DNA from: Symbiodinium natans
Lineage: Eukaryota > Sar > Dinophyceae > Suessiales > Symbiodiniaceae
Assembly (NCBI GenBank): GCA_905221605.1
Contig: CAJNDS010000073.1
Span: 125,001 to 189,000 of the forward strand
Length of the DNA: 64,000 nucleotides
Reading direction: 5' to 3'
A model generated the notes under the pieces. That model did not search any database. It saw only the letters and a list, made by a program, of their open reading frames with translations, and was not told where the DNA came from. The position numbers and the translations under genes are program-made. Positions 1-10,730 of the stretch are shown here, piece by piece (within the stretch, counting starts at the first letter, position 1; each line of letters opens with the position of its first letter).

Positions 1-780
1 AGCGTCCCGCAACACAGAGAATGACCACACAGCTCCAATGTAAGCTAAGCTCCAAAAGCAAAAGCTGCTCCACGATCCATGTTGGCACTCCTCCACCATG
101 TCATCTTATCATTGTTTCAAAACGCTGCTCACTCTGGAATAGAGAATAGCGAAAGACATCGCTCAAGCCCTCTCACTGCAGCACGGTGCAGCGCGAAAGC
201 ATGAGTCTTACAAAGCAGACCTCAAGCAAAACAGTCACTGCAGCACCACAAAAATTCCCCCTTACTCAAACACTTCAACACTCTCTCAAACGTGCCTTGT
301 TGCAAACAGAATGCTTCACATCATTCACGACTCCATGCACAAGTCCAACAAGCGAAAATCAACTGCAAAGCACAACATCCGGACTCTTGCTCACAAGTTG
401 AGGAAAAACATGCGCATAACTCTTGTGCACTCAGGAAAAAGAGCACATGGGATTGTGCTCAGGGAAGAACTATAGCCCAACAGCCACAGGTTCTTGTTCT
501 TTAGGATGCCACGAGCACACGGAAAAACAGATTGAAAACGCGCGCTACCATATTCATATGATAAATGTTTAAAGCAAGGCCAGTATGGCACGGTGGTGGC
601 TCATTCCTGTGGCATCAGCACAAGACTGCGAAAGCAACAACCAGCAACGGTCCGGTGCCAATAGTAGCACAAGCCGCAGCTGCAACGGCTGCAAGCCGGT
701 CGACTGATGCTCTCACATATCCACAAGCAGTATCGCCAGGCTTGAAAGCGCGGTGAAATCTATAAGGAATGCAGCTTACT
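1..780. other. No recognisable gene
   Basis: Only short open frames of at most 71 codons on both strands. None shows a domain motif, biased composition or partner frame. I see no RNA gene or repeat family here. Confidence 0.5.
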
Positions 781-1711
781 TTTAAGCTGCGGCCTGTGAA
801 GTATCAAGGCCCTGCTCGTTCCAAAACCCAGTTCACGATATGCCCCGAATGAAGATCGCGAACACTCTCCACTGTGTACGTGCCCGCCACACCTGTGCGG
901 TCTTTTGCGTTGCGGTCCAGGTTCGCTGCCGTGAGGACATGTCCCCAGTGCAGATCAGTGAGATCGACAGGCGCGTTGTAGCGAAGATTCGCCTTCTTCC
1001 ACTGCTGCTGTTTGCTACCGGACCTGAAGACATCATACCCGGTATTCCCGCTTGTACAAGCACACAAGTAGGAGTCTGAACCCGCCAGCGACAGTCGAAT
1101 GAACTCTTCGCTCATGTTGGCATGAACTTTGAACACAGCACGCCCATGTTGTGGCCCGACCACCGCAAACTTGGCATAACTTTTCCACAGCCATAGATCC
1201 CTTCCATCCACTTTGATGTAGACACTGTCACCATTTTGCAAGGCGGCCGCGTGCATGGAAGTTTCCTGGCATCATGTTGTTAGTCTTCAGAAATTGATGC
1301 TGATCTAGTGGAAGGACCAATGATCCTACAAGTGCTCAAACCATCGAGGGCCTGTCGGTCTCGCTGCAGATCGTAGACAAAGCACGATTTGGCAGATGAA
1401 ACAAACAGCAGTTCTGGAGATCAGGTAGGCACATGAAAGCAGTCAAGGGAGTAAAGGGCGGAGGCAAAGACCAGCTGAGGAAATGCAACAAGTTGACTAA
1501 GTTGACATATTCCGAACTTTCCCACCGCGCCTTCTGTCCAGGACCCCTTGCGATGCTGTACCCTCCAACAAGGGCCTCGGCGATTTAGAAAGTGTACGTT
1601 TTATGGCAGGCCAGGATTTTCAGGACCTTCCTGTCTGCAACTGAATACAGTGGTGCAACAAGTGGGCTTTCTCAGAGTCCCAACTGCTTAAAACTAGAGT
1701 CTCTACACCAG
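781..1711. repeat. Tandem duplication, copy 1
   Basis: This block is repeated at 1743-2584. Both copies begin with TTTAAGCTG, carry a minus-strand ORF of about 150 codons, continue through the same upstream sequence (CATGTTGTTAGTCTTCAG) and end near AGAGTCTCTACACC. Copy 1 holds roughly 90 extra bases around 1560-1655. Identity is very high in the coding part and slightly lower beyond it, so the duplication looks recent. Confidence 0.9.
804..1256 (-). CDS. Small duplicated protein, possibly beta-trefoil/fascin-like (copy 1)
   Basis: 150 codons with an ATG at 1254-1256 on the minus strand. The protein is not firmly recognised. Its start (GDSVYIKVDGRDLWLW) and repeated short hydrophobic strands (GRAVFKVH, SYLCACTSG) recall the strand pattern of fascin-type or other beta-trefoil folds, but no diagnostic motif is present, so this is only a resemblance. 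No signal peptide or membrane segment. The paralogue at 1744-2211 differs at a handful of residues and at the C-terminus. Conservation of the frame between copies supports real coding. No functional claim can be made. Confidence 0.5.
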   Translation of the reverse strand: MHAAALQNGDSVYIKVDGRDLWLWKSYAKFAVVGPQHGRAVFKVHANMSEEFIRLSLAGSDSYLCACTSGNTGYDVFRSGSKQQQWKKANLRYNAPVDLTDLHWGHVLTAANLDRNAKDRTGVAGTYTVESVRDLHSGHIVNWVLERAGP

Positions 1712-1742
1712 GTTTGAAAGTGAGAAGACGTCCTTACTCACA

Positions 1743-2584
1743 TTTAAGCTGTGAATGAACAAGGCGCTGCTCGTTCCAAAACCCACTTCACGATATGCCC
1801 CGAATGAAGATTGCGAACACTCTCCACTCTGTACGTGCCCGCCACACCTGTGTAGCCTGTTGCGTTGCGGTCCAGGTTCGCTGCCGTGCGGACATGTCCC
1901 CAGTGCAGATCAGTGAGATCGACAGGCGCGTTGTAGCGAAGATTCGCCTTCTTCCACTGCTGCTGTTTGCTACCGGACCTGAAGACATCATACCCGGTAT
2001 TACCGCTTGTACAAGCACACAAGTAGGAGTCTGAATCTGCCAGCGACAGTCGAATGAACTCTTCGCTCATGTTGGCATGAACTTTGAACACAGCACGCCC
2101 ATGTTGTGGCCCGACCACCGCGTTTTCGGCATAACTTTTCCACAGCCATAGATCCCTTCCGTCCACTTTGATGTAGACACTGTCACCATTTTGCAAGGCG
2201 GCCACGTGCATGGAAGTTTCCTGGCATCATGTTGTTAGTCTTCAGAAATTCATGCTGGTCTAGTGGAAGGACCAATGATCCTACAAGTGCTCAAACCATC
2301 GAGGGCCTGTCGGTCTCGCTGCAGATCGTAGACAAAGCACGATTTGGCGGATGAAACAAACAGCAGTTCTGGAGATCAGGTAGGCACATGAAAGCAGTCA
2401 AGGGAGTAAAGGGCGGAGGCAAAGACCAGCTGAGGAAATGCAACAAGTTGACTAAGTTGACATATTCCGAACTTTCCCCCCGCGCCTTCTGTCCTGGATT
2501 GCTTGCGACGCTGACTTTTTTAGCAAGGTCCTAAGTGGGCTTTCTCAGAGTCTCAGAACTGCTTGAACTAGAGTCTCTACACCG
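1743..2584. repeat. Tandem duplication, copy 2
   Basis: Second copy of the 781-1711 block, in the same orientation and separated from it by about 31 bases. It contains the second copy of the 150-codon gene. It lacks the ~90-base stretch found near the end of copy 1. Confidence 0.9.
1744..2211 (-). CDS. Small duplicated protein, possibly beta-trefoil/fascin-like (copy 2)
   Basis: 155 codons with an ATG at 2209-2211. Nearly identical to the 804-1256 gene: few substitutions (for example KSYAEN versus KSYAKF, and VRTAANL versus VLTAANL), plus a C-terminus extended by five residues. Differences are mostly conservative and no frame is broken, so both copies could be functional. The same beta-trefoil-like resemblance and the same uncertainty apply. 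Confidence 0.5.
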   Translation of the reverse strand: MHVAALQNGDSVYIKVDGRDLWLWKSYAENAVVGPQHGRAVFKVHANMSEEFIRLSLADSDSYLCACTSGNTGYDVFRSGSKQQQWKKANLRYNAPVDLTDLHWGHVRTAANLDRNATGYTGVAGTYRVESVRNLHSGHIVKWVLERAAPCSFTA

Positions 2585-2622
2585 AAGACCTGATCAGTTG
2601 AAATCGCAAGCCACGCACGAAT

Positions 2623-3270
2623 CTAATGCAAACATATGCATATCCGACACCCTGCCTCGAACTGCTCTCGAGGGCCATGCAGCACTTTCGCGATGTGGGC
2701 AGCTATCCAGTGTGCATCCTTGCCCTGGCAGTCCATGTGGACCTTGGTTGGTAGGAATACAGAGCTGAGCAACCCGTCGACCAAGTCGGCATTCTCATCG
2801 CGGGGACAGTCAGCGTAGGGCTCCGGTGGCCACATGTCGCACATTTTCAACGGGAGGATATCGATCCCATACACGTGCGCAAACTTGAGCTCATGATGTG
2901 AGGAACACACGCTCTTCGTGACCGCACCATAGTGCGAAGTGCACACGGAGAGCAACACGCCCTTGTTGAATTTGAGCTTTCCAAGATATTCCTCGGTAAG
3001 GGTTCCGAAGTCAGCACCCACTGGTGCATCCACCATTAAAACCGGGTAGTTCTTGTTCTTGAGGATTTTGTGGACTTCCCGGAACAGCCTCTCCGGCTCC
3101 TCCCCGTCGAATCTTGCCGAAAACATCCCGACACGAGCTGCCGTGCCATCAGGCAAATCCTCGGCGACATGCTCCTGGCCCGAAGCTAGCGAGCTGCTGA
3201 TGAAACCCAAGCACTCCACGTTCCCCCGACCTGTGACCTGGACACGCTCGAACTTCCTGCCGCAAGGAGG
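2623..3270 (-). pseudogene. TIR-like domain fragment
   Basis: About 198 codons are open, beginning at a GTG (3217-3219) with no ATG, so the start is lost or lies in another exon. The order of elements is TIR-like: a first strand and helix (GMFSARFDGEEPERLFREVHK), a central strand (YPVLMVDAP), a strand plus conserved loop (GVLLSVCTSHYGAVT) and a later SSHHELKFA helix followed by DILPLKMCD. These match the alternating beta/alpha plan of TIR-type domains, but I see no catalytic Glu that I can assign. Upstream, an ATG-initiated frame (MAEALLAAG) is one base out of register near 3225, suggesting a frameshift or unseen splice junction. Confidence 0.35.
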
Positions 3271-3279
3271 GCTTCAGCC

Positions 3280-5402
3280 ATCGCTTCGCACCTGTTCAGC
3301 CAACAGCAATGATGGCAGCTTCGGCTTGTGCATTCAATATCAGTTGGATCCAACGTCACGTGACTGCGGAGGTTGGTGCGGCCGAGGCAGAGGCGCTCGC
3401 AAGGAATCCAAACGTCGAGGACAATCTGCAACTCCGATGGGCTAACTGCAAGCTGGAGCCAAGCTTCGAGGCTCCGACAAGATGGAGACCGCCGCGGCTT
3501 ATCCTAAGACCAAAAAAAGTGTTCGCTGTAAGAATCGCGCAGAAATGCCATCCTGCAGGTCCGGGGTTCTTCGGGTTTCGCCCTTCGTTTTCATCCCGGA
3601 CCTCCAACAAGCCCTTTCAGCACGAATCTTTTCGGCGGATCTCTCCGCTTTTTTTGGCCTAAAGGGCAATTTGTTTTGAGTCTCTCGGTTTGCTGCTTTA
3701 TCTTTGTTTCGACTTTGATTTGCATTAGAAGTACAAGAATTCAATAGCTCTAAAGGGTCAACAGGGTCTTTACTTAAGAAAGAGTATGGGTGCCGGCTTG
3801 TTTTGCGTGGTAAATCGCGATGAACACTGGTTATGCGGATTTTCGTTTTTCCTGCCAGCTACACTTTCTATGCTACCCGATGCTACCCACGCTACCCATT
3901 GTTCATGATTTCCGCTGGCTATATTCCTTGGGATGGAAGCTCAGCACAGTTGAAGACCTGCTCTTCTAAAGGCGAGCCTCGGACATCTGGTCATCGAAAG
4001 AACGTAAGATTGTTGTGGCTGTGATTGCTTGCTGCTTGAAGTTTTTATTGTGTGAGGCCTGTTGTTTAGTGGTTATGTCAAGAAATGGCCTCTGTGCTGC
4101 CAGTATAGGGTTTAGGGTTTAGGGGTTTCTGTTGGGTTTAGGGTTTTAGGGACGATCAGACCTATAGGAGGTCCCCCTTAGGTCCGAAGGCTCGGACTTA
4201 GCAGGGAAGTTGCTAGAAGGGAGGAATGGTGTAAGTTCACAGCTACACATTCGTCCGTTACGAATGCACCTTAGGTTAAGAGTGGAAACCAAGCACTGCA
4301 CGCTTTCTTTTTCACATTGGCGGAAAGCAGATCCCGATCGGCTGCAGCTAGGAAGCACCGGACAAGCAAGCCGGGCAGAAGAAATGCTGGACCGGAGTAC
4401 GGCGAGCCAGGACCCACAGGTAGAGTGGACACAAGCGATATAAAATGCCAACCTTGAACATGGCGGAATGACGGTATGGCCTGGCATGACAAGGGAAGTG
4501 CAAGGATTGGCTCAATGATTCACCTGTTCAAGCAGGATGGCTGGCGCACGGGCTAAGGATACTCAAGGAAAGCAAGAGACAGCGATCCGTCGCGTTTGAG
4601 TACGGCCGTAGCCCACCCAGATAAAATGGGCTTGAGCCGCAACCACTCATTCTGACGCTGGGGATCCTGAAGTTACTTGAGCTCATGTGCACATGAACGC
4701 CCATGTGAAGCAAGATCGGGCTTCCTACCATGGCCAGACATAGCTACAGGGAGAGTGGGAGGAGAGTTGCAGGGTCCTTGCCCATAGCCAAGCCTCGTGT
4801 GGCATGACACGCAACAGTGAGCAAACCCGGAACCACCCGTACCTGTGCTTCAGGAGTGCAGAAATCAACACTTGGGTCCACTTAGTGGGCAAGCCGCAAG
4901 AAGAGCGTACAGTGAAGCAATTGGAACCACTGAACGGGGCCTCGCCCTTGAGGATGCTCTCTTTCCATCCATGGCAGCTAATACCCTCATTCACCTTTGG
5001 GAGGCAGAATTCTCTGATCTAACAAAACAGCAGCTTCGCCTGTCCAAAGGACGGCTCTGGGTTTGTTTGGCGTGGCGCGATTGTAGGGAAGGAGTTGGCA
5101 AAGTAGTCTCGCTATTGTGTCCTCCGACCCTACTTCACGCAGGTACACTCATTGAGGTGATCAACACTTGGGAGAGAGAAATCGGTGTCAACCCGCCGGT
5201 GACGAAACCGACCTTCGCAGGCCAAAAGAACCTGCAGGCGGTGTTGGATATCTGTGTAGCAGCCACCACTGATTGTATCTCTGCACGTTTTTTGCAGCCG
5301 GGACGCGTGCAACATGGCGCACGTTGACAGCCTACCGTCCTCGGTGAGCACGGTCGTGACCCACCCTATTTAACTTGAGCCGAAATTTCGTCGCCACCAT
5401 AT
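3280..5402. other. Intergenic stretch without recognisable gene
   Basis: Open frames here are short and carry no motif. One plus-strand frame at 4845-5327 (160 codons) looks weakly protein-like but matches nothing I know. An interstitial telomere-type tract lies at 4106-4152. Confidence 0.45.
4106..4152 (+). repeat. Interstitial telomere-type repeat (TTTAGGG)n, degenerate
   Basis: Several TTTAGGG units, some with one extra G or T, read on the plus strand around TAGGGTTTAGGGTTTAGGGG. TTTAGGG is the telomere unit of plants and of dinoflagellates. The tract is internal and degenerate, so it is a relic or a repair insertion, not an active chromosome end. Confidence 0.75.
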
Positions 5403-6287
5403 TCACAATGCCCATATCTGCCTGCGCGGGTTAGCAACCGTGGCGACTTTCCTGCGCTTGGTTTCCCTCTGTACTTCAATGTCCAAAATGTCGAAAATTT
5501 CAAGGTGAAGACTTTTAGAAGGGCGCTGGGAGGGTCGACGTCTTGAGTCGGGTAGCGCGGGGTTGCCACAAGCGACTCCTTGGTGGTGTAGTTGGGGAAG
5601 CGTTTCCTCGAAAGCCGTTTTGATTTTCGTAACCTCAAAAACTCGGTTTACATCCGACAGGATTTCATGCGGAATAGGCCCATCCAAGATGCCCTGGGAA
5701 ATGTCAAGGAGGTCAGCAATGGCACCTTAAACTCCTTCTAGGAAAGGAGGGATGGCACCCTCATGCCTAACATAAATGCCATCATGTACCCACAAAAGAG
5801 ATCCTGCGCAGAAGGGGAGCATAGCTACTATGCCCTGCCGCATGACTTTGCTCTCTGCCGCTTCAAGGGTGAAAGTAACCCAATTCCTATCAGTAACTCG
5901 CTCGTCAACCGCATAGAAAGGGAGCCCATATTCTATGAGTTCCTTGAGGGTTCTTCTGGCTTGGCTGAGCTGGTTCAATAAATGCCTTAATTCAGGCGCT
6001 ATGGCAAAGGCTACAACGCTACCTTCAAAAGCATGACGCAAGAAGGCAGTGGAGTCCATTCCAACTGCACTTTGCAGGAGGTGCTTGGGCAGCACACTTT
6101 GTGCTTGGCTCAGAGTAGTACGAAAGATCTCACGCGCCTCGCTTAACGGTGCAAGGGGTTGGTGACGTCTTGAGGCGCAGGCGAGCATCCGAAGGAGGGT
6201 ATAATGAGAACCTTTCATATCGATGTCATAAGCACTGGGGCCCAGGGCAAGGAGGCGAATCTGCTTATTGCTCGTGTCGGATTGCAC
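5403..6287 (-). pseudogene. Protein with polymerase-palm-like motifs (DIDM...HDG), frameshifted
   Basis: Two minus-strand frames: 186 codons at 5727-6287 and a further 95 codons at 5403-5687 in another frame. The first carries YDIDMKGSHYTLLRML and, about 120 residues later, LLWVHDGIYV. An acidic-led motif followed by HDG resembles motif A (Asp-x-x-Ser) and motif C (His-Asp) of family A polymerases and related palm domains. The spacing fits, but the rest of the palm is not recognisable. The second frame may be the continuing C-terminus after a frameshift near 5700. It is more likely part of a mobile element than a host polymerase. The assignment is inference. Confidence 0.35.
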
Positions 6288-6552
6288 ACGTATACAGGAC
6301 CAAACCAGGCCAAGGCCAAGTGGTTTGGCAATATTGGATCAGCAGCTCTCTCTGCCCTCTGCCAAAAGAGATTGTCTCAGCCGCTGCGGTAAGATCTGTG
6401 ATGATCTGTGCGTGCTTGTTGTTTCCATTCCTGCGGCAGCACGATAATGGGTGGAAAGGTGTTGGTATTCACCTCCATGTCTGACCTACCTTCGTTATTG
6501 TTGAAGAAGACATTTTCTTGTCGCCCCAGGTCCAACCTGAGGCTGTCAGCTG

Positions 6553-6975
6553 CTAGGCCTGCAAATGATCAGCGACTCGGTTGCCTGCCCTAGGCACATA
6601 GGACCCGTGAACTTTGACAGATGTTTGCGAAAGGGCTTGCCATATGGCATCTAGCTTCCGCACAAGATCATCCCTACGCAAACGGTTGGTTCCCGCAAAG
6701 TGCTTTATGATGGTTAAGCAGTCGCCCTGAATGATGACCTCAGAGATATTTCTGGACGTGGCGCAGTGGAGCAACTTTACAATGGTTTCATGAGCCGCAT
6801 AGATTTCCGCATACGTGGAGTCTTGACATGGTTGCAACGGAACAGCGATGGTTTCTAATATGATTGGAACAGGCCCAGGGGCCACACCACTCCACCAGCA
6901 CCTCCAATACTTTCTTTGGCGTGGCAACTGCCGTCAAATTGGGCGACCAAGTGTGTTTCCTGCACGGGTTTAAGC
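6553..6975 (-). pseudogene. RNase H fragment of a LINE-like element, frameshifted
   Basis: Read on the minus strand, the first catalytic strand is in one frame (LVAQFDGSCHAKESIGG, near 6960-6900). The remainder is in the next frame: STYAEIYAAHETIVKLL (catalytic Glu), VIIQGDCLTIIKHF (catalytic Asp) and VPRAGNRVADHL (final Asp). The order D-E-D-D is that of type I RNase H as found at the end of plant-like LINE polyproteins. A one-base shift lies around 6900. No reverse transcriptase adjoins it, so it is a stranded fragment. Confidence 0.7.
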
Positions 6976-7571
6976 TCCACAGTGCGGTCAGGGCAGGAAT
7001 TGGCCTAACGGCTGTGACCTGGAGGTGCAAACCATTCCCAAGCGAAGGGCCAAGGGTGGTCCAGGCACAACCCCCCCTGCGAAGCGCCAGAGGGGGGGGG
7101 GTTGAGAACTAGGAGAAAAGGGAGGATTTGTCTTGCCGATATGACGGAAGAGTGAACAAGTGCGGGCCGACTGAAACGTCCAAAACTCGAAAGAGTAGGC
7201 GTTGGGCTTTCTCCTAACCGACCGCCCCTCCACTCCTCCTCCTCCCCCCCCTCGAGCATCATGGTTACAACTCGTTTGGTCCGCTTTGCTACCCAAACAT
7301 CGCTTGTACCCTAGCTGCTCGAAATTCCAACGTTTGAAAACCCGAAGGGTTTACAACTATACAAGGGAAGAAGGGGAGCCCCAATCAATGGAAACTGAAC
7401 GCCACAAGACTGTCAAGCAAAAGCACACGCGAAGCTTGGTTTTGGACGCATCGGCCCGGGAGCTCAGAACTCGGCGTCATTCTCGAAGAATGCACCGAAC
7501 GTGGCACTACTCGTGTGAGTGGCCGAAGACATCCTCTGGATCAGCCCCCTTCAAAGACGAAGGCCACCACC
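6976..7571. other. No recognisable gene; short G and C runs
   Basis: Contains a G9 run near 7091-7099 and a pyrimidine-rich stretch at 7225-7255. Open frames are short and compositionally driven. Confidence 0.4.
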
Positions 7572-8611
7572 TCAATGGGATTTTTCAAAACGAGGCCCTG
7601 TTGCGATGCCTGAAGCTGAAAGGGATTTTGCATCCAACAGGGCCTCACTGAAATTGCCATAGGCCAACAACGGCCTTAGCACAGAAAGGTCAATCTCCGA
7701 CCACTGACATTTTAAGCGCAAATCTGGGTTGAAACCTTCCAGGCGATTTTTTGTGATGTTGTCAGCCTCTACGTTCGCATCCCGAGGTCTCCAACTCAAA
7801 AGACATCTGATTCCCATCACATCGCAGCTGCACTCATACTGCATCAAAACGAACATCAACGGAACCTTGGTGGTGAGCATACGTTGAGTTACGGCCTCAG
7901 TGGCACGGTTGTCTGTGCCCCCCGCAAAGGTCGCCTTCAAACAGCCTGGACATTGCCATAGCGAGCCGAACTCTCGACGTAGCAGATGTCGCGCAACCAG
8001 CGAAGAGAGGAGCTCCGCTGAGGTGCTTGCCCAAGTGCTGGTACCTTCCCTGAAGAGCCACGGAACTTCACTCGGACCTAGGGCCCTAGAGTCAGCTGAA
8101 ATCAGGGAGCTTTCGCGGACTCTCCACCAAGATGCAAGAACCATCCTCCTAGCACCACCTGGTCCTCATCGCAAGCGGCGTCCGTCCGGAACAGCTCGCC
8201 CAGGTCCCTTTCGTTTACCCCGGCCGGATAAGTATGCACGCCCGCCTTCAACCGGTCCACGATGAACTTCAAGGTGCACCTGACGAGGTTGGGTAAGGCC
8301 AACACGGCCCCTTTCGGGACTGCCGCCAGCCAGGCGTAACCAGGGGTCAGAAAAGGTTTTATCCACACCAGCGCTTGAGACATGAAACCCAAACGTCCAT
8401 GCAGCTCGTGGTATCTACGGACATCTACGAGCCATCCCTTGCCCTCGATGGATCCAATACTCGGGACAATCCAGGCACAGCGTTTCTCGGAGATGCCGAG
8501 GTGAAAAAGGGTGTAGTCGACCCAGTATCCGACCCAGTCCAGCTCAAGTCCGCCCTGCCATTTTTTCTCCGAAAAGGGGGTGCCCTGCCCACACATGAAG
8601 GCCAACATCAT
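7572..8611 (-). pseudogene. Retroelement RT-connection and RNase H region, decayed
   Basis: Two overlapping minus-strand frames (8102-8611 and 7572-8144). The first holds the RT thumb/connection (ELDWVGYWVDYTLFHLGISEKR) and the opening of the RNase H (LFRTDAACDEDQVVLGGWF, first Asp). The second continues with AELLSSLVARHLLRREF (Glu), GGTDNRATE (Asp) and LLSWRPRDANVEADNITK (final Asp). A frame change lies near 8110. It follows the YADD reverse transcriptase upstream on this strand, forming one decayed element. Confidence 0.65.
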
Positions 8612-9709
8612 CCAGATATTGAGTTAGCGGTCTCGGCCCGCACTCAACAAGTGAAGATCATCCGCGTAGATCAGCATGAAGACAAAGGCTTGCAGCATCA
8701 CTCTGAAAGAAAGTCTTCCAACCAGCCCGATCAACCTGGAGAACCGGAAGGCAGCAGAGGCCACCCCAAAGGTCCCTGTCCTGTTCAGCCAGACCACCGG
8801 GGAACTTGAGTGCGTCTTGCAAGCCAGTACCCCCAGTGCTCAGAATGATGGAGGTACCTCCTGTGCGCCTTGGACACATCCCCCACGAGGCCGAAGTAAA
8901 CCTTCTCCTCCGTGACAACCCCAAGCTTCTGCAAGGCCGACCTCCCTCGAACCAGGAGATTCCAATCTGTCCCTCACGACGATCTCATTATTCACCCGGA
9001 CTCCATGGGTACCGTCATGGACGACCCAAAAGTCCTGGTCTTGTTTGGGAATGACAGCTTGCGCAGCAATCCTGAGGGCCTCGCCAGGATAGCGCCTCTG
9101 GGCTTCGGCCACCGACAGGGGAAACATACGCCCCTCCAGCTCCTCCTTTTCAAAAGCGGGCTGCAAAGCCTTTGCTACTTCAGGGCCGTCCTTGTAGTTC
9201 TTCATCTCCGGCTCCCACAAAGAGTCGTCATACTTCTGACCTTTCACCCGCCTTCGATACACTTGCGGGCGCGGACCGAGAGGTCGAGTATGTCCCACTT
9301 CAACCCCATTGCAAAAACAGAATTTCCCATGCTCCAGTACCTCGAAGTCCGGGTCCTCCAGCAGCTGCAACGTCTGTGACATAGCCCTCAGGAAGAAAGG
9401 CTGATTCGGAACAAGCTCATGCGCGCGTATCGGATCGGTCAGCATGTTGAACCAATCCCCCCGCAGCTCCTCCATCACCTCCTTCGAGAAGAGGGGCCCA
9501 CTCCAACGACCAGTCGCAAGACGAAATGTCGACCTCGCCAACTCACAAACCGACGCACCATGTCCCGAAGTTCCTCCGTCCTCGCCTCCTGTGAAAGACG
9601 AAGGCCCCTGTTCATCGGCTTCCACCGCCCGGGGAACAGCGACCGAAGCCATCCACGAACTCGTCCTTGTTGCCGGCAAAAGTCGCCCACCAGCGGTGGA
9701 CCTTCGCAC
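8612..9709 (-). pseudogene. Reverse transcriptase fragment (YADD type), several frameshifts
   Basis: Minus-strand coding in at least three frames. The 289-codon frame at 8840-9709 contains DFWVVHDGTHGVRVNNEI, an early palm motif of a dinoflagellate retroelement RT family. A shifted frame around 8880-8850 reads FGLVGDVSKAHRRY (motif A, Asp). A third near 8690-8640 reads FMLIYADDLHLLS (motif C, catalytic Asp-Asp). All expected RT landmarks are present in order but not in one frame, so this is a decayed copy. It lies between the dioxygenase-like domain upstream and the RNase H downstream. Confidence 0.65.
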
Positions 9710-9847
9710 CCGGACCGGACCTCATGAAAGGGAAGATCCCACCTCCTCTTCCAGCGTAGTTCCGCACGGTTCTTCAGCAGGTCTCTTTCTTGTTCAATCC
9801 TGGAAGCCGGAAACCCAGAAACAAAAGCCTCTCCCTGTCCTCCTGCT

Positions 9848-10720
9848 TCAAGAGACCGTCTTGAGAAATCGAATACCATGCCAGGACCAGCCTGCAGCCG
9901 ACCCAAGGCTCCGTGGAATGCCATAGATGGGGATCGAAGACAATCTACAAATGGAACCCCTGAACTGTTCGCCTCCAATCACACGTAGTTCACTGCCGCC
10001 ATCGCACTGAAGCCAAACCTCCCCTCCTTTGAAGGAGGAGCAAGCCAGAAGGAGGTTGTCATAATTTCTGTGAGGGGGCTGCTGAAGATCCCTAAATAAG
10101 GCCATCGAGGTGAAGGCCCCGTCCCGGAATTTGGTCGTCAGCAGTCTCGTCAGAAGTTCTGTCGCACAAGGAAAACCAACCGTATTGCGCCTCAAGCCGA
10201 CCTTCCCATGACGCTGATAAGCCCCCGTAGTGAAAGACCTCTGGCCTGGGATCCTCACAAGGGAGTCGCGAACCCGGTCCTCGTCGACTAGAAGGTTTGA
10301 AAGATTCAGCAGCTGGGCCTCATTGACTGTACCTTCCGCCAAACACTGCGCTGCCAAAACCTCCGACTCCACATCTTCAGCCGCTGGTCCCGAAGTGTCC
10401 AACGGAGCCGTGCTTCCTCCCCCATCGAAGACGGAGAAGACCCACTTGGCAATGGCTTCACAAAGGTCCGCAGGGTAGGCAGCTGCCAAAGTGGCACGCC
10501 AACCCCCATTTGGATGCTCACCGAGCAGCGAAGCATGGCGTCGGTGTCCACAAAAGCGAGGAAGAGGACCCAGGTAACGCTCATCAGCGTCAAAGCGTGG
10601 AGGGCCCATAAAGGCCATGCAGCGTGTAGACGACAGAAAACGTGTGGGCTTGGGGAAGTCCGCACCATAAGCACACTGAAAAATGGCAAAGCAGGACGCA
10701 CGCTCATGACTCTGTAGCGC
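9848..10720 (-). pseudogene. 2OG-Fe(II) dioxygenase-like domain at the 5' side of the RT element
   Basis: The C-terminal part of a minus-strand frame (ends 9848) reads FCGHRRHASLLGEHPNGGWR, a histidine-rich N-terminal piece. It then reads SMALFRDLQQPPHRNYDN and FKGGEVWLQCDGG. In another frame near 9935-9880 is FDPHLWHSTEPWVGCRLVL. Together these give HxN/D...GGExW...H...G.R, the ligand and 2-oxoglutarate-binding pattern of double-stranded beta-helix dioxygenases. HRN replaces the expected HxD, and a TAG interrupts the second frame, so this copy is probably dead. A related copy lies at 32855-33882. The fold assignment is by motif only. Confidence 0.45.
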
Positions 10721-10730
10721 AGTACTCGGG

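Noticed and set aside
5373..5390. SL-like word TTTCGGCTCAAG on the minus strand
   Set aside because: Two mismatches to the 14-base SL 3' half and no nearby gene start. Within chance expectation.
9475..9978. 167-codon minus-strand frame as a separate gene
   Set aside because: Overlaps the dioxygenase-like and RT fragments in a different frame; no motif of its own.
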